A stretch of DNA of 47,262 nt from an uncultured Pseudoxanthomonas sp. (lineage in GTDB: Bacteria; Pseudomonadota; Gammaproteobacteria; Xanthomonadales; Xanthomonadaceae). Of the stretch, positions 7,876 to 16,988 are shown in pieces. Numbering within the stretch: position 1 is the first letter of the stretch; the number at the start of each line of letters is the position of its first letter. Where the stretch lies: NCBI GenBank assembly GCA_937975725.1, contig CALJUL010000112.1, positions 1 to 47,262 of the forward strand. Direction: 5' to 3'. The position numbers were made by a program, and so were the translations under genes. Under the pieces are notes generated by a model. That model ran no database searches and was not told where the DNA came from. It saw nothing but the letters and a program-made list of their open reading frames with translations.

Positions 7876-9552
7876 ATGGCCCTGACTCTTTCCAAGGACG
7901 CGCTGAAGGAATCGCTGACCGCCGAGAAGGCCGGGGCGGCGCTGACCCGATTGCAGGACGTGCGCGTGTTCAAGCAGATGGGCACCCTGCTGACGATCGC
8001 CGGCGCGGTCGCGGTGGGCCTGATGGTGTTCTTCTGGTCGCAGAAGCCCGACTACTCCCCGCTCTACACCGGCCTGGACGCCAAGGCCACCGCCGAAGCC
8101 GCCGACATGCTGCGCGCGGCGCAGATCCCGTTCCGGATCGACCAGGCCACCGGCGCCATCTCGGTGCCGGAGGAGAACCTGCACGACGCCCGCCTGAAGC
8201 TGGCCGCCTCCGGCCTGGCCGACAGCGGCGCGCGCCTGGGCTTCGAGCTGATGGAGCGCGACCCGGGCTTCGGCGTCAGCCAGTTCGTCGAGAACGCGCG
8301 CTACCAGCACGCGCTGGAGACCGAACTGGTGCGCACCATCACCACCCTGCGCCCGGTCCGCGACGCTCGCGTGCACCTGGCCATCCCCAAGCCCAGCGCC
8401 TTCACCCGCCGGCGCGAGGCCGCCAGCGCTTCGGTCGTGCTGGACCTGCGCAGCGGCGCCATGCTGGAACGCAACCAGGTGGACGCCATCGTGCACCTGG
8501 TGTCCTCCAGCATCCCCGATCTGGCCCCCGAGCGCGTCACCGTGGTCGACCAGAGCGGCCGCATGCTCACCGTCAGCGACCCCAACAGCGACGCCGCGCT
8601 CAGCGCCGCCCAGTTCGAGCGCGTGCGCAAGCTGGAGACCAGCTACAACGAGCGCATCCGCGAACTGCTCGAACCCCTGGCCGGCGCCGGCCGGGTCAAC
8701 GCCGAGGTCGCGGTGGACATGGACTTCTCGGTCACCGAGGAAGCCCGCGAGACCTTCGCCAACGACCCGGCCAAGCTGCGCAGCGAGCAGGTCAGCCAGA
8801 ACACCGTGGCCGCCGCCGGCCCGCAGGGCGTGCCCGGTGCCGTCAGCAACACCCCGCCCGGCCCCGGCGCCGCCGCCGATCCCAACCCGGCCGCGCCGGT
8901 GGAGACCGCCAGCAGCGCCACCCGCAACTTCGAACTGGACCGCACCCTGCAGCACACCCGCCAGCCGGCCGGCCGCGTGCGCCGCGTCACCGCCGCGGTG
9001 CTGGTGGACCACATCCCGCGCACCGGCGAGAACGGCAAGGTGGTGATGACCGCGCTGGACGCCGCCACCCTGGCCCGGATCGAATCGCTGGTGAAGGAGG
9101 CCGTGGGCTTCGACGCCGCGCGCGGCGATTCGGTCTCGGTGATGAACGCCCCGTTCGTGCGCGAGACCGACAAGCCGGTGGACACCCCGTTCTGGGAAAG
9201 CCCGTGGCTGCGCAACCCGCTGGTGCGCGACATCGCCCGCTACGGCCTGGGCGCGCTGGTGGTGCTGGCCCTGCTGTTCGGCGTGCTGCGCCCGGCCATG
9301 CGCCAGATCATCGATCCCGCCGCCAAGGCGCGGAAGAAGGACGAAAGCGCCGACGGCATCGACGTCACCGTGGTCGACGACGAGGACGACGGGCACGACC
9401 CGGGCAGCCTGGCCCACGAGCCGCCGCCGGCCATGCGCGCACTGCCCTCCGACGCCTACGAGGACCGCCTGCGGCAGGCGCGCGAGGCGGTGAAGAGCGA
9501 CTCCAAGCAGGTGGCGCAGGTCGTGAAGGACTGGGTGGCCAACGATGAATAA
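7876..9552 (+). CDS. fliF: MS-ring protein FliF
   Basis: FliF builds the membrane MS ring that holds the export gate and the FliG rotor. The 558-residue protein has two membrane helices (about 36-57 and 455-475), the ring-building YscJ-type part (YSPLYTGLDAKATAEAADML onward) and a flexible Pro/Ala middle (about 315-345). The C-terminal cytoplasmic tail (YEDRLRQAREAVKSDSKQVA, then VVKDWV) is the FliG-binding segment. The stop overlaps the fliG start by 8 nt. Confidence 0.97.
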   Translation: MALTLSKDALKESLTAEKAGAALTRLQDVRVFKQMGTLLTIAGAVAVGLMVFFWSQKPDYSPLYTGLDAKATAEAADMLRAAQIPFRIDQATGAISVPEENLHDARLKLAASGLADSGARLGFELMERDPGFGVSQFVENARYQHALETELVRTITTLRPVRDARVHLAIPKPSAFTRRREAASASVVLDLRSGAMLERNQVDAIVHLVSSSIPDLAPERVTVVDQSGRMLTVSDPNSDAALSAAQFERVRKLETSYNERIRELLEPLAGAGRVNAEVAVDMDFSVTEEARETFANDPAKLRSEQVSQNTVAAAGPQGVPGAVSNTPPGPGAAADPNPAAPVETASSATRNFELDRTLQHTRQPAGRVRRVTAAVLVDHIPRTGENGKVVMTALDAATLARIESLVKEAVGFDAARGDSVSVMNAPFVRETDKPVDTPFWESPWLRNPLVRDIARYGLGALVVLALLFGVLRPAMRQIIDPAAKARKKDESADGIDVTVVDDEDDGHDPGSLAHEPPPAMRALPSDAYEDRLRQAREAVKSDSKQVAQVVKDWVANDE

Positions 9553-10552
9553 CCAGGAACCCGCCCTGACCGGCGTGCAGCGCGCCGCCGTCCTGCTGCT
9601 CTCCCTGGGCGAGGCCGACGCCGCCGAAGTGCTCAAGCACATGAACGCCAAGGAGGTGCAGAAACTGGGCATCGCCATGGCCACCATCTCCGGCGTCAGC
9701 CGCGAGCAGGTCCTGCAGGTGATGGACAACTTCGGCGACGCGCTGGACAAGCAGACCTCGCTGGGCATGGGCGCGGACGACTACGTGCGCAAGGTGCTGG
9801 TGCAGGCACTGGGCCAGGACAAGGCCAGCGGCCTGATCGACCGCATCCTGCTGGGCCGCAACACCACCGGCCTGGACACCCTGAAGTGGATGGACCCGCG
9901 CGCCATCGCCGACCTGGTCCGCAACGAGCACCCGCAGATCATCGCCATCGTGCTGGCGCACCTGGACGGCGACCAGGCCGCCGAATCGCTCAAGCTGCTG
10001 CCCGAGCGCACCCGCACCGACGTGCTGCTGCGCATCGCCACCCTGGACGGCATCCCGCCCAACGCGCTGAACGAACTCAACGAGATCATGGAGCGCCAGT
10101 TCGCCGGCAACCAGAACCTCAAGGCATCCACCATCGGCGGCATCAAGGTGGCGGCCAACATCCTCAACTTCATGGATTCCGGCCAGGACCAGGCCATCCT
10201 GACCAACATCAACCAGGTCGACGCCGACCTGGGCGCGCGCATCCAGGACCTGATGTTCGTGTTCGACAATCTGGCCGACCTGGGCGACCGCGAACTGCAG
10301 GCCCTGCTGCGCGAAGTGCCCAACGACCGCCTCGGCCTGGCCCTGCGCGGCGCCGACGCCAAGGTCAAGGAGAAGATCACCCGCAACATGTCCCAGCGCG
10401 CCGCGCAGATCCTGCTGGAGGACATGGAGGCGCGCGGCCCCGTGCGCCTGTCCGACGTCGAAGGCGCGCAGAAGGAAATCCTCGCCATCGTCCGCCGCCT
10501 GGCCGACCAGGGCGTCATCGCGTTGTCCGCCAGCGCCGAGGAAATGGTATGA
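9545..10552 (+). CDS. fliG: Rotor switch protein FliG
   Basis: FliG transmits stator torque and sits on FliF. The 335-residue product shows the N-terminal FliF-binding part (TGVQRAAVLLLSLGEADAAE), the EHPQ motif (NEHPQIIAIVLAHL) that binds FliM, and the charged C-terminal torque helix with the Arg/Asp/Lys residues (LALRGADAKVKEKITRNMS). It overlaps fliF and fliH, so it is translated within a coupled chain. Confidence 0.97.
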   Translation: MNNQEPALTGVQRAAVLLLSLGEADAAEVLKHMNAKEVQKLGIAMATISGVSREQVLQVMDNFGDALDKQTSLGMGADDYVRKVLVQALGQDKASGLIDRILLGRNTTGLDTLKWMDPRAIADLVRNEHPQIIAIVLAHLDGDQAAESLKLLPERTRTDVLLRIATLDGIPPNALNELNEIMERQFAGNQNLKASTIGGIKVAANILNFMDSGQDQAILTNINQVDADLGARIQDLMFVFDNLADLGDRELQALLREVPNDRLGLALRGADAKVKEKITRNMSQRAAQILLEDMEARGPVRLSDVEGAQKEILAIVRRLADQGVIALSASAEEMV

Positions 10553-11166
10553 GCGCGCCCTCCCCGATCCGCTGGATGGCGCCGCCGCTGGACGTGGTGG
10601 TGGCCGCGTCCGAGGCCGGGCAGGAAGCGCCGCCGCCCACGCCGCCCACGCTGGAGGAGATCCAGGCCATCCAGGACGCCGCCTACCGCGAAGGCCTGGA
10701 GCGCGGCCTGGCCGAAGGCCACGCCGAAGGCTACGCCCAGGGCCAGACCGAAGTGCGCCGCCTGGCCGCGCAGATGGAAGGCATCCTGGACAACTTCTCG
10801 CGCCCGCTGGACCGGCTGGAGAACGAAGTCGTCGCCGCCCTGTCCGAGCTGGCCGTGCGCATCGCCGGCGCCCTGGTCGGCCGCGCCTACCTCGCCGAGC
10901 CGCAACTGTTGCAGGAGCTGGCCCTGACCGCGCTGGACGCGGTCGGCGGCGCCCACCGCGAAATCGAACTGCGCCTGCACCCCGACGACATCGCCGCGCT
11001 CTCGCCACTGCTGGAACTGACCCCCGCCACCCGCCTGACCGCCGACACCGCACTCAGCCGCGGCGACCTGCGCGTGCACGCCGAGAGCGTGCGCATCGAC
11101 GGCACCCTGGAAGCGCGCCTGCGCGGCGCGCTGGAAACCGTGCTCAACCGCGGGGCCCGCGCATGA
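10549..11166 (+). CDS. fliH: Flagellar export regulator FliH
   Basis: FliH binds the FliI ATPase and ties it to the C ring. The 205-residue protein has the GxxxG-type repeat (EGLERGLAEGHAEGYAQGQ, about 45-63) typical of FliH, a long helix, and the C-terminal V-ATPase-E-like part (LRLHPDDIAAL, GDLRVHAESVRIDGTLEARL). The ATG overlaps the fliG stop as ATGA. The N-terminus has a Pro-rich stretch of low conservation. Confidence 0.93.
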   Translation: MSAPSPIRWMAPPLDVVVAASEAGQEAPPPTPPTLEEIQAIQDAAYREGLERGLAEGHAEGYAQGQTEVRRLAAQMEGILDNFSRPLDRLENEVVAALSELAVRIAGALVGRAYLAEPQLLQELALTALDAVGGAHREIELRLHPDDIAALSPLLELTPATRLTADTALSRGDLRVHAESVRIDGTLEARLRGALETVLNRGARA

Positions 11167-12554
11167 GCGCGCAACCGCTGGAATGGCTGACCGCGCGCGA
11201 CCTGCGCCTGTCCGCGCGGCTGTCGCAGATCAATCCCGAACTCGGCGGCCGCGGCCTGATCCGCGAAGGCATCCTGCGCCGCGCCGTCGGCCTCACGCTG
11301 GAAGCCATCGGCTGCGAGGCGCCGATGGGCGCCACCTGCAAGGTGGAAGTGGTGGACGGCGGCTGGGTGGATGCCGAAGTGGTCGGCTTCGCCGGCGAAC
11401 GCACCTACCTGATGCCCAGCGCCGAACTGCACGGCCTGCTGCCCAACGCGCGCGTGGTGCCCTCGCGCCGCCGCGGCGGCGTGGAAGTGGGCGAAGGCCT
11501 GCTGGGCCGCGTGATCGACAGCGACGGCGTGCCGCTGGACGGCCGCGGCCCGATCCGCGCCGAAGGCAGCGTCGGCCTGGCCGGCGTGGCGATCAACCCG
11601 CTCTCGCGCGAACCCATCACCCAGCCGCTGGACGTGGGCGTGCGTGCGATCAACGCGCTGCTGCCGATCGGCCGCGGCCAGCGCGTGGGCCTGTTCGCCG
11701 GCTCCGGCGTGGGCAAGTCCACGCTGCTGGGCATGATGACCCGCTACACCGCCGCCGACGTCATCGTGGTCGGCCTGATCGGCGAACGCGGCCGCGAAGT
11801 GCGCGATTTCGTCGAGACCACGCTCGGCCCCACCGGCCTGGCGCGCGCGGTGGTGGTGGCTAGCCCCGCCGACCGGCCGCCGCTGGCGCGCCTGCAGGGC
11901 GCCTACCGCGCCACCGCCATCGCCGAATGGTTCCGCGACCAGGGCCTGAACGTGCTGCTGCTGATGGACTCGCTGACCCGCTTCGCCCAGGCGCAGCGCG
12001 AGATCGGCCTGTCGGTCGGCGAGCCGCCGACCACGCGCGGCTATCCGCCGTCGGTGTTCGCGCGCCTGCCGGCGCTGGTGGAACGCGCCGGCAACGGCGC
12101 CAAGGGCCGCGGCTCGATCACCGCCTTCTACACCGTGCTGACCGAGGGCGACGATCCGCAGGATCCCATCGCCGACGCCGCCCGCGCCATCCTCGACGGC
12201 CACATCCTGCTCTCGCGCCGCGTCGCCGACAGCGGCCTGTACCCGGCCATCGACGTGGAATCGTCGGTCAGCCGCGTGGTCACCGAGATCGCCGACGAAA
12301 CCTGGCGCGACCGCATCCGCAAGCTCAAGCGCCTGCTCTCGGCCTACACCAGCAACCGCGACCTGATCGCCATCGGCGCCTACCAGCGCGGCAACGACCC
12401 GACCGTGGACGAGGCGCTGGAACGCTGGCCGGAGATCGTCGAGTTCCTCGGCCAGGACGTGGCCCACGCCGCCGACCTGCCCAGCAGCCGCGCCGCCCTG
12501 GAAACCCTGATCCAACGCAATGCCGCCGCGGCCGCGCCGCAGCCCGCGCAGTAA
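11163..12554 (+). CDS. fliI: Flagellar export ATPase FliI
   Basis: FliI is the type III export ATPase, F1-beta-like. In 463 residues, Walker A is visible in GLFAGSGVGKSTLLG, Walker B in LNVLLLMDSLTRFA, and the catalytic GERGREVRDF and the SVFARLPALVERAG region are intact. The ATG overlaps the fliH stop (ATGA). fliJ, its stalk partner, follows 12 nt downstream. Confidence 0.97.
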   Translation: MSAQPLEWLTARDLRLSARLSQINPELGGRGLIREGILRRAVGLTLEAIGCEAPMGATCKVEVVDGGWVDAEVVGFAGERTYLMPSAELHGLLPNARVVPSRRRGGVEVGEGLLGRVIDSDGVPLDGRGPIRAEGSVGLAGVAINPLSREPITQPLDVGVRAINALLPIGRGQRVGLFAGSGVGKSTLLGMMTRYTAADVIVVGLIGERGREVRDFVETTLGPTGLARAVVVASPADRPPLARLQGAYRATAIAEWFRDQGLNVLLLMDSLTRFAQAQREIGLSVGEPPTTRGYPPSVFARLPALVERAGNGAKGRGSITAFYTVLTEGDDPQDPIADAARAILDGHILLSRRVADSGLYPAIDVESSVSRVVTEIADETWRDRIRKLKRLLSAYTSNRDLIAIGAYQRGNDPTVDEALERWPEIVEFLGQDVAHAADLPSSRAALETLIQRNAAAAAPQPAQ

Positions 12555-12566
12555 GGAACCACCGCC

Positions 12567-13019
12567 ATGATGCAGTCCCGCCGAATCGACCCGCTGCTGC
12601 GCCGCGCACAGGAACACGAGGATTCCGTCGCCCGCGACCTGGCCGAGCGCCAGCGCACGCTGGCCCTGCACGAATCGCGGCTGGAGGAACTGCGCAAGTA
12701 CGCCGAGGAATACGCCAACAGCCAGATGGCCGCCGCCAGCCCGGCGCAACTGGCCAACCGCCGCGCCTTCCTCGACCGCATCGACCAGGCCCTGCAACAG
12801 CAGTTGCAGACCGTGGACCGCAGCCGCGCCAGCGTGGACATCGAGCGCGACCGCCTGCTGCTGGCCAGCCGCGACAAGCAGGTGCTGGAACAACTGGCGG
12901 CCAGCTACCGCGTGCAGGAGCGGCAGATCGTCGAGCGCCGCGACCAGCGCGAAATGGACGACCTGGGCGCCCGCCGTGCGCGCCAGGCCGCGACCGCCGC
13001 CGAGCACGGAGACGCCTGA
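12567..13019 (+). CDS. fliJ: Flagellar export stalk protein FliJ
   Basis: FliJ is the coiled-coil stalk in the FliI hexamer and a chaperone-escort factor. The 150-residue product is helical and charged (ARDLAERQRTLALHESRLEE onward, and DKQVLEQLAASYRVQERQIV), with the usual length and no membrane segment. Position between fliI and fliK supports the call more than sequence does. The TGA overlaps the fliK ATG. Confidence 0.9.
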   Translation: MMQSRRIDPLLRRAQEHEDSVARDLAERQRTLALHESRLEELRKYAEEYANSQMAAASPAQLANRRAFLDRIDQALQQQLQTVDRSRASVDIERDRLLLASRDKQVLEQLAASYRVQERQIVERRDQREMDDLGARRARQAATAAEHGDA

Positions 13020-14242
13020 TGGCGGCGCCCGTGTCCTCGCTCCCCTTCGGCGGCGCCGGCGCGGCCACAACCGCGGCCGCCGGCGGCGTGTCTGCGGCCG
13101 AGGACGCATCGTCACGCGCGGCCAAGCCGGCGTTCGAGGACATGGTGCGGCGCCCGGCGAAGCCGGACGTGCAGGCCCAGCGCACCGCGCCCGGCGCACG
13201 CGATGCGTCCGCGCGCCCGCACGACCGCGTGGACGCCGGCGAAGGCGAAAGCGAGAAGACCACCGCGCGCGCCGCCGACGACAAGGCCGGCAAAGCCAAC
13301 AAAACCGACACGGCCGACGACACCGATGCGCTGATCGCAACGGCACTGTTCGACCTGCCCGCGCCACCGTTCCCGCCGGCCACCATCGGCGGCGCGCTCG
13401 CGGCCGACCCGCTGGGCAATCCGCTGCTCGGCGGCCCGCTGCCGGGCGACGCGACCGCGCTGGCGGCCGGCGTGCCAGACGCGCTGTCCGGCCGGAACGC
13501 CGGCCCGGCCTTGCCGGGTGCGCTGCCCATCGGCGCCGACACCCAAGCCGACACCGCAGCCACACCCACGGCGATCACGACCGCGGCCGCGGCCGACGCG
13601 CAGGCCAAGCCCGGGTTGCAGAACCTGTTGTCGTTCGCCAGCCACCTGGCCAGCGGCCAGATCGCCGCGGCCGTACCCGATGCGGTCAACCTGGGCCGCG
13701 ACATCGTCGATGCCCTGCGCAGCGACGACGGCGACGCCCCCGCGCCGACCGGCCACCCGCTCGCCGGCATCGGCGCCGCGCACGCCCCGCTCGGCCTGTC
13801 GCGCACCGAGACCGTCAATGCGATGGAAGCGCCGAGCGCCGACCTGCACGGCGGCCACTTCGACGAGGACATCGGCGACGCGGTGCGCTGGATGGCCGAC
13901 CAGAAGATCGGCCACGCCCACATCAAGATCACTCCGCACGACCTGGGCACGGTGGAGATCCGCCTGCGCCTGGAAGGCGAGCGCGTGCACGCCGATTTCG
14001 CCAGCGCGCAGCCGGAAGTGCGGCAGGCGCTGGAAGGCAGCCTGGCGCGGCTGCGCGACATGCTGGAGCAGCAGGGCCTGCAACTGGCCCATGCCGGCGT
14101 GGGCCAGCAGCATTCGCAGCCGTCCCCCTCGTCTTCCGGACGCCACGACGACGACGGCCCGGCGGCGGCCACCCTGACCGAGAACACCTCCCCCCGCCCC
14201 GTCCGCATGACCGCCCTGGGCCTGCTAGACGCCTACGCCTGA
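13019..14242 (+). CDS. fliK: Hook-length control protein FliK
   Basis: FliK measures the hook and switches export specificity through FlhB. The 407-residue protein has a low-complexity Ala/Pro/Asp-rich N-terminal ruler part (about 1-280) and the conserved C-terminal Flg_hook domain: HAHIKITPHDLGTVEIRLRL followed by LRDMLEQQGLQLAHAGV. The frame is open far upstream, but the ATG overlapping the fliJ stop gives the expected start. It is the last gene of the fliE operon; a 438-nt gap follows. Confidence 0.93.
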   Translation: MAAPVSSLPFGGAGAATTAAAGGVSAAEDASSRAAKPAFEDMVRRPAKPDVQAQRTAPGARDASARPHDRVDAGEGESEKTTARAADDKAGKANKTDTADDTDALIATALFDLPAPPFPPATIGGALAADPLGNPLLGGPLPGDATALAAGVPDALSGRNAGPALPGALPIGADTQADTAATPTAITTAAAADAQAKPGLQNLLSFASHLASGQIAAAVPDAVNLGRDIVDALRSDDGDAPAPTGHPLAGIGAAHAPLGLSRTETVNAMEAPSADLHGGHFDEDIGDAVRWMADQKIGHAHIKITPHDLGTVEIRLRLEGERVHADFASAQPEVRQALEGSLARLRDMLEQQGLQLAHAGVGQQHSQPSPSSSGRHDDDGPAAATLTENTSPRPVRMTALGLLDAYA

Positions 14243-14299
14243 CGCCGTCGCGCTCCGCAGCAGCATCGCAGGAACGGCTGCGGGAATACCTGTAAGAAC

Positions 14300-14509
14300 G
14301 CCTGTAGGAGTGACGCAAGTCGCGACCGGGATTCCAGGCAACCCGGAACACCCGCCCCCCCTGCATCCACGCAACCACTGAACGACTCCCTGCCTTCACC
14401 CATCCTTGCCCAATAACCAACAGGCGGGACGGAATCCTCAAGGCAAACGTGCGCCGGGGGTGTCCAGGACGATTGAGGCGTGGTCGCGACTTACGTCGCT
14501 CCTACAGGC
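14300..14509. repeat. REP-like inverted pair in the fliK-fliL spacer
   Basis: The arm at 14300-14327 (GCCTGTAGGAGTGACGCAAG...) is repeated inverted at 14482-14509 with 2 mismatches in 28 nt, separated by 154 nt. The core TGTAGGAGTGACG...AAGTCGCGA is of the well-known Pseudomonas/Xanthomonadaceae REP type, and a related longer copy lies at 37357-37457. The spacer between the arms shows no gene. It could act on fliK mRNA stability or as a REP-transposase substrate. Confidence 0.85.
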
Positions 14510-14630
14510 GTGCCACCGGCTCCCGCGAGTTGCTCCCGCAATGCTTCTGCAAGCGCCCTCCATGACGCCCGGGAATCCCGTGCCCGATCCGCAGCGGAGT
14601 CAAAACCCCGGCAGGCCGCCGCCAGGGCCA

Positions 14631-14645
14631 CGGCACGGCGCTTGC
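14631..14645 (+). promoter_or_regulatory. Sigma-54 promoter of fliL
   Basis: cGGCACG-gcgc-TTGCA has GG at 14632-14633 and GC at 14644-14645, 12 nt apart. It lies 35 nt before the fliL GTG, the same layout as the fliE promoter. The upstream 120 nt, after the REP pair, is the expected place for FleQ binding, but no palindrome there is clear. Confidence 0.9.
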
Positions 14646-14680
14646 ATCCTGCTGGCAGACCCCCGAGGAGACGCACCGCC

Positions 14681-15202
14681 GTGGCCGCCGCCGACAAGAA
14701 AGCAAGCAAACCCGAGAAAGCCAAGTCCGGTAAACCCTGGCTGCTCATCGCCCTGGTGGCGGTGGTGGCCGCCGGCGCAGCCGGCGGCGCGGCCTGGTTC
14801 TTCACCGGCCACGCCGGCGGCGAGAAGGCGGAAAAGCCCGAGGCCGAGGCCAAGGCCGCGCGCCCCGGCGCCATCCCCGCGCCGGCGCAGTACTTCGCGC
14901 TGGAGCCGGCGTTCGTGGTCAACCTGGCCGGCGACGCCGGCGGCGCGCGCTACCTGCAGGTGGAAGTGCAGTTGATGACGCGCGACGCCGAGGCGCTCAA
15001 GGCCATCGAGCTGCACGCGCCCGCCATCCGCGCCCGCCTGCTGATGCTGTTCGGCCAGCAGGACGCCGCCGGCCTGATGACGCGCCAGGGCAAGGAGCGC
15101 CTGCAGAACGCCGCGCTGGGCGAAGTGAAGGCGCTGCTGGTGGCCGAGACCGGCAAGCCCTGCGCCGAGTCGCTGCTGTTCACCAGCTTCGTGATGCAGT
15201 GA
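14681..15202 (+). CDS. fliL: Flagellar basal-body-associated protein FliL
   Basis: FliL is a single-pass inner-membrane protein around the stator that raises torque. The 173-residue product has a Lys-rich N-terminal tail, one membrane helix (WLLIALVAVVAAGAAGGAAW, about 20-40) and a periplasmic stomatin-like domain (YFALEPAFVVNLAGDAGGAR onward). The frame is open to 14480, but that would span the REP repeat and promoter; GTG 14681 has GAGGAG at 14665-14670. fliM follows after 15 nt. Confidence 0.93.
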   Translation: MAAADKKASKPEKAKSGKPWLLIALVAVVAAGAAGGAAWFFTGHAGGEKAEKPEAEAKAARPGAIPAPAQYFALEPAFVVNLAGDAGGARYLQVEVQLMTRDAEALKAIELHAPAIRARLLMLFGQQDAAGLMTRQGKERLQNAALGEVKALLVAETGKPCAESLLFTSFVMQ

Positions 15203-15217
15203 CGAAACGGGGCCGCC

Positions 15218-16258
15218 ATGATGACCAGTGACCTGCTGTCGCAAGACGAGATCGACGCCCTGCTCAACGGCGTGGACTCCGGCGCGATCGAGACCGACGA
15301 GCCGCCGCAGGAACCGGGCGTCGCGCGCACCTACGATTTCGCCAGCCAGGACCGCATCGTGCGCGGCCGGCTGCCGACGCTAGAGATGATCAACGAGCGC
15401 TTCGTGCGCACCTGGCGGATCGGCCTGTTCAACCTGCTGCGGCGCTCGGCCGAACTGTCGGTGCGCGGCATCGAGATGATCAAGTTCAGCGACTACCTGC
15501 ACTCGCTGTACGTGCCGACCAACCTCAACCTGGTCAAGTTCAAGCCACTACGCGGCACCGGGCTGGTGGTGTTCGAGCCCAAGCTGGTGTTCACCATGGT
15601 GGACAACTTCTTCGGCGGCGACGGCCGCTACCCGGCCAAGATCGAGGGCCGCGAGTTCACCCAGACCGAGATGCGGGTGATCCACCTGCTGCTCAAGCAG
15701 ACCTTCGCCGACCTGGTCGACGCCTGGGCGCCGGTGATGCCGGTGGAGTTCGAATACATCACCAGCGAGGTCAACCCGCACTTCGCCAACATCGTCAGCC
15801 CGCGCGAGTACGTGGTGGTCAGCCGTTTCCACGTCGAGCTGGACGGCGGCGGCGGCGACCTGCACGTGACCCTGCCCTATTCCATGCTCGAGCCGATCCG
15901 CGAACTGCTCGACGCCGGCATCCAGTCCGACCGCGTGCACGACGACGACAGCTTCCGCGAGACGCTGCGCGCGCAACTGCGCGAGGCCGAGGTCACCGTC
16001 TCCAGCGTACTGGCCGAGAAGCAGATCGACCTGCGCCGCCTGATGGCGCTGAAGATCGGCGACATCCTGCCCATCGACCTGCCGCGCTCGGTGCCGGTGT
16101 GCGTGGAGCAGGTGCCGGTGTTCACCGGCGAGTTCGGCGTTTCCAACGGCATGAACGCGGTGAAGATCGTCACCCGGCGCCCGCCCGGCAGCGCCGCCTC
16201 CGTGACCGTGCCGCGCCATGCCCTGACCCCCGCCTCCTTCCAGGACGCCAGCCCATGA
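15218..16258 (+). CDS. fliM: Flagellar switch protein FliM
   Basis: FliM forms the C-ring wall and binds phosphorylated CheY. In 346 residues the CheY-binding N-terminal peptide LLSQDEIDALLNGVD is intact, followed by the CheC-like middle (TLEMINERFVRTWRIGLFNL) with GGDGRYPAKIEGREFTQTE, and a C-terminal SpoA domain (LMALKIGDILPIDLP). The start could be either of two ATGs in a row. The stop overlaps fliN. Confidence 0.97.
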   Translation: MMTSDLLSQDEIDALLNGVDSGAIETDEPPQEPGVARTYDFASQDRIVRGRLPTLEMINERFVRTWRIGLFNLLRRSAELSVRGIEMIKFSDYLHSLYVPTNLNLVKFKPLRGTGLVVFEPKLVFTMVDNFFGGDGRYPAKIEGREFTQTEMRVIHLLLKQTFADLVDAWAPVMPVEFEYITSEVNPHFANIVSPREYVVVSRFHVELDGGGGDLHVTLPYSMLEPIRELLDAGIQSDRVHDDDSFRETLRAQLREAEVTVSSVLAEKQIDLRRLMALKIGDILPIDLPRSVPVCVEQVPVFTGEFGVSNGMNAVKIVTRRPPGSAASVTVPRHALTPASFQDASP

Positions 16259-16587
16259 ACCACCAGAACGAAGCCACGCTGCTCGCCGACGAACCGGCGA
16301 CCGAGACCCCGCCGTCCATCGAATCGGACATGAACCTGGACGTGATCCTGGACGTGCCGGTCACGCTGTCGCTGGAGGTCGGGCGCACCCGCATGCCCAT
16401 CCGCAGTCTGCTGCAGCTCAACCAGGGCTCGGTGGTGGAACTGGAGCGCGGCGCAGGCGAACCGCTGGACGTGTTCGTCAACGGCACCCTGATCGCGCAC
16501 GGCGAAGTCGTGGTGGTCAACGACCGATTCGGCGTGCGCCTGACCGACGTGGTCAGCCCCAGCGAACGCATCCGCCGCCTGCGCTGA
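16255..16587 (+). CDS. fliN: Flagellar switch protein FliN
   Basis: FliN is the lower C-ring SpoA protein that binds FliH. The 110-residue product has a variable Glu/Thr-rich N-terminus and the conserved SpoA domain: ILDVPVTLSLEVGRTRMPIR, then LNQGSVVELERGAGEPLDVF and VVNDRFGVRLTDVVSP. The ATG overlaps the fliM stop (ATGA). Confidence 0.96.
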   Translation: MNHQNEATLLADEPATETPPSIESDMNLDVILDVPVTLSLEVGRTRMPIRSLLQLNQGSVVELERGAGEPLDVFVNGTLIAHGEVVVVNDRFGVRLTDVVSPSERIRRLR

Positions 16588-16594
16588 CACCGGC

Positions 16595-16987
16595 ATGGAC
16601 CTGCTTCCCTTGCTCGCGGCCGCCGCGGCGCCCGCGCAGAAGATCGGCCAGCACGCCCCGTCCACGCCGGGCGTCGGCGGCGCGCTGGTCGGGCTGGTGC
16701 TGGTGCTGGGCCTGATCCTCGGCCTGGCCTGGCTGCTCAAGCGCGTGCCCGGCCTGCAGACGGGCGCGCGCCCGAGCGATTCGCTGCGCATCGTCTCGAT
16801 GCTGTCGGTCGGTGCCAAGGAGCGGGTGATGGTGATCGAAGTGGGCAAGGAACAGTTGCTGATCGGCGTGACCGCCGGCGGCATCACCGCCCTGCACGCC
16901 CTGCCCGAACCGCTGGCCGTCGCGCCGCCGCCGGCGCTGCCGAATTTCGCCGAACTGCTGGCCAAGCGCCTGCGCAAAGAGACCTGA
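16595..16987 (+). CDS. fliO: Flagellar export component FliO
   Basis: FliO is a small membrane protein that helps assemble the FliP ring. The 130-residue protein has one strong membrane helix (about 30-49; LVGLVLVLGLILGLAWLL) and a cytoplasmic C-terminal domain with the family segment SLRIVSMLSVGAKERVMVIE and LLIGVT. The N-terminus is short and hydrophobic. It sits 1 nt before fliP, as in most operons. Confidence 0.93.
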   Translation: MDLLPLLAAAAAPAQKIGQHAPSTPGVGGALVGLVLVLGLILGLAWLLKRVPGLQTGARPSDSLRIVSMLSVGAKERVMVIEVGKEQLLIGVTAGGITALHALPEPLAVAPPPALPNFAELLAKRLRKET

Positions 16988-16988
16988 G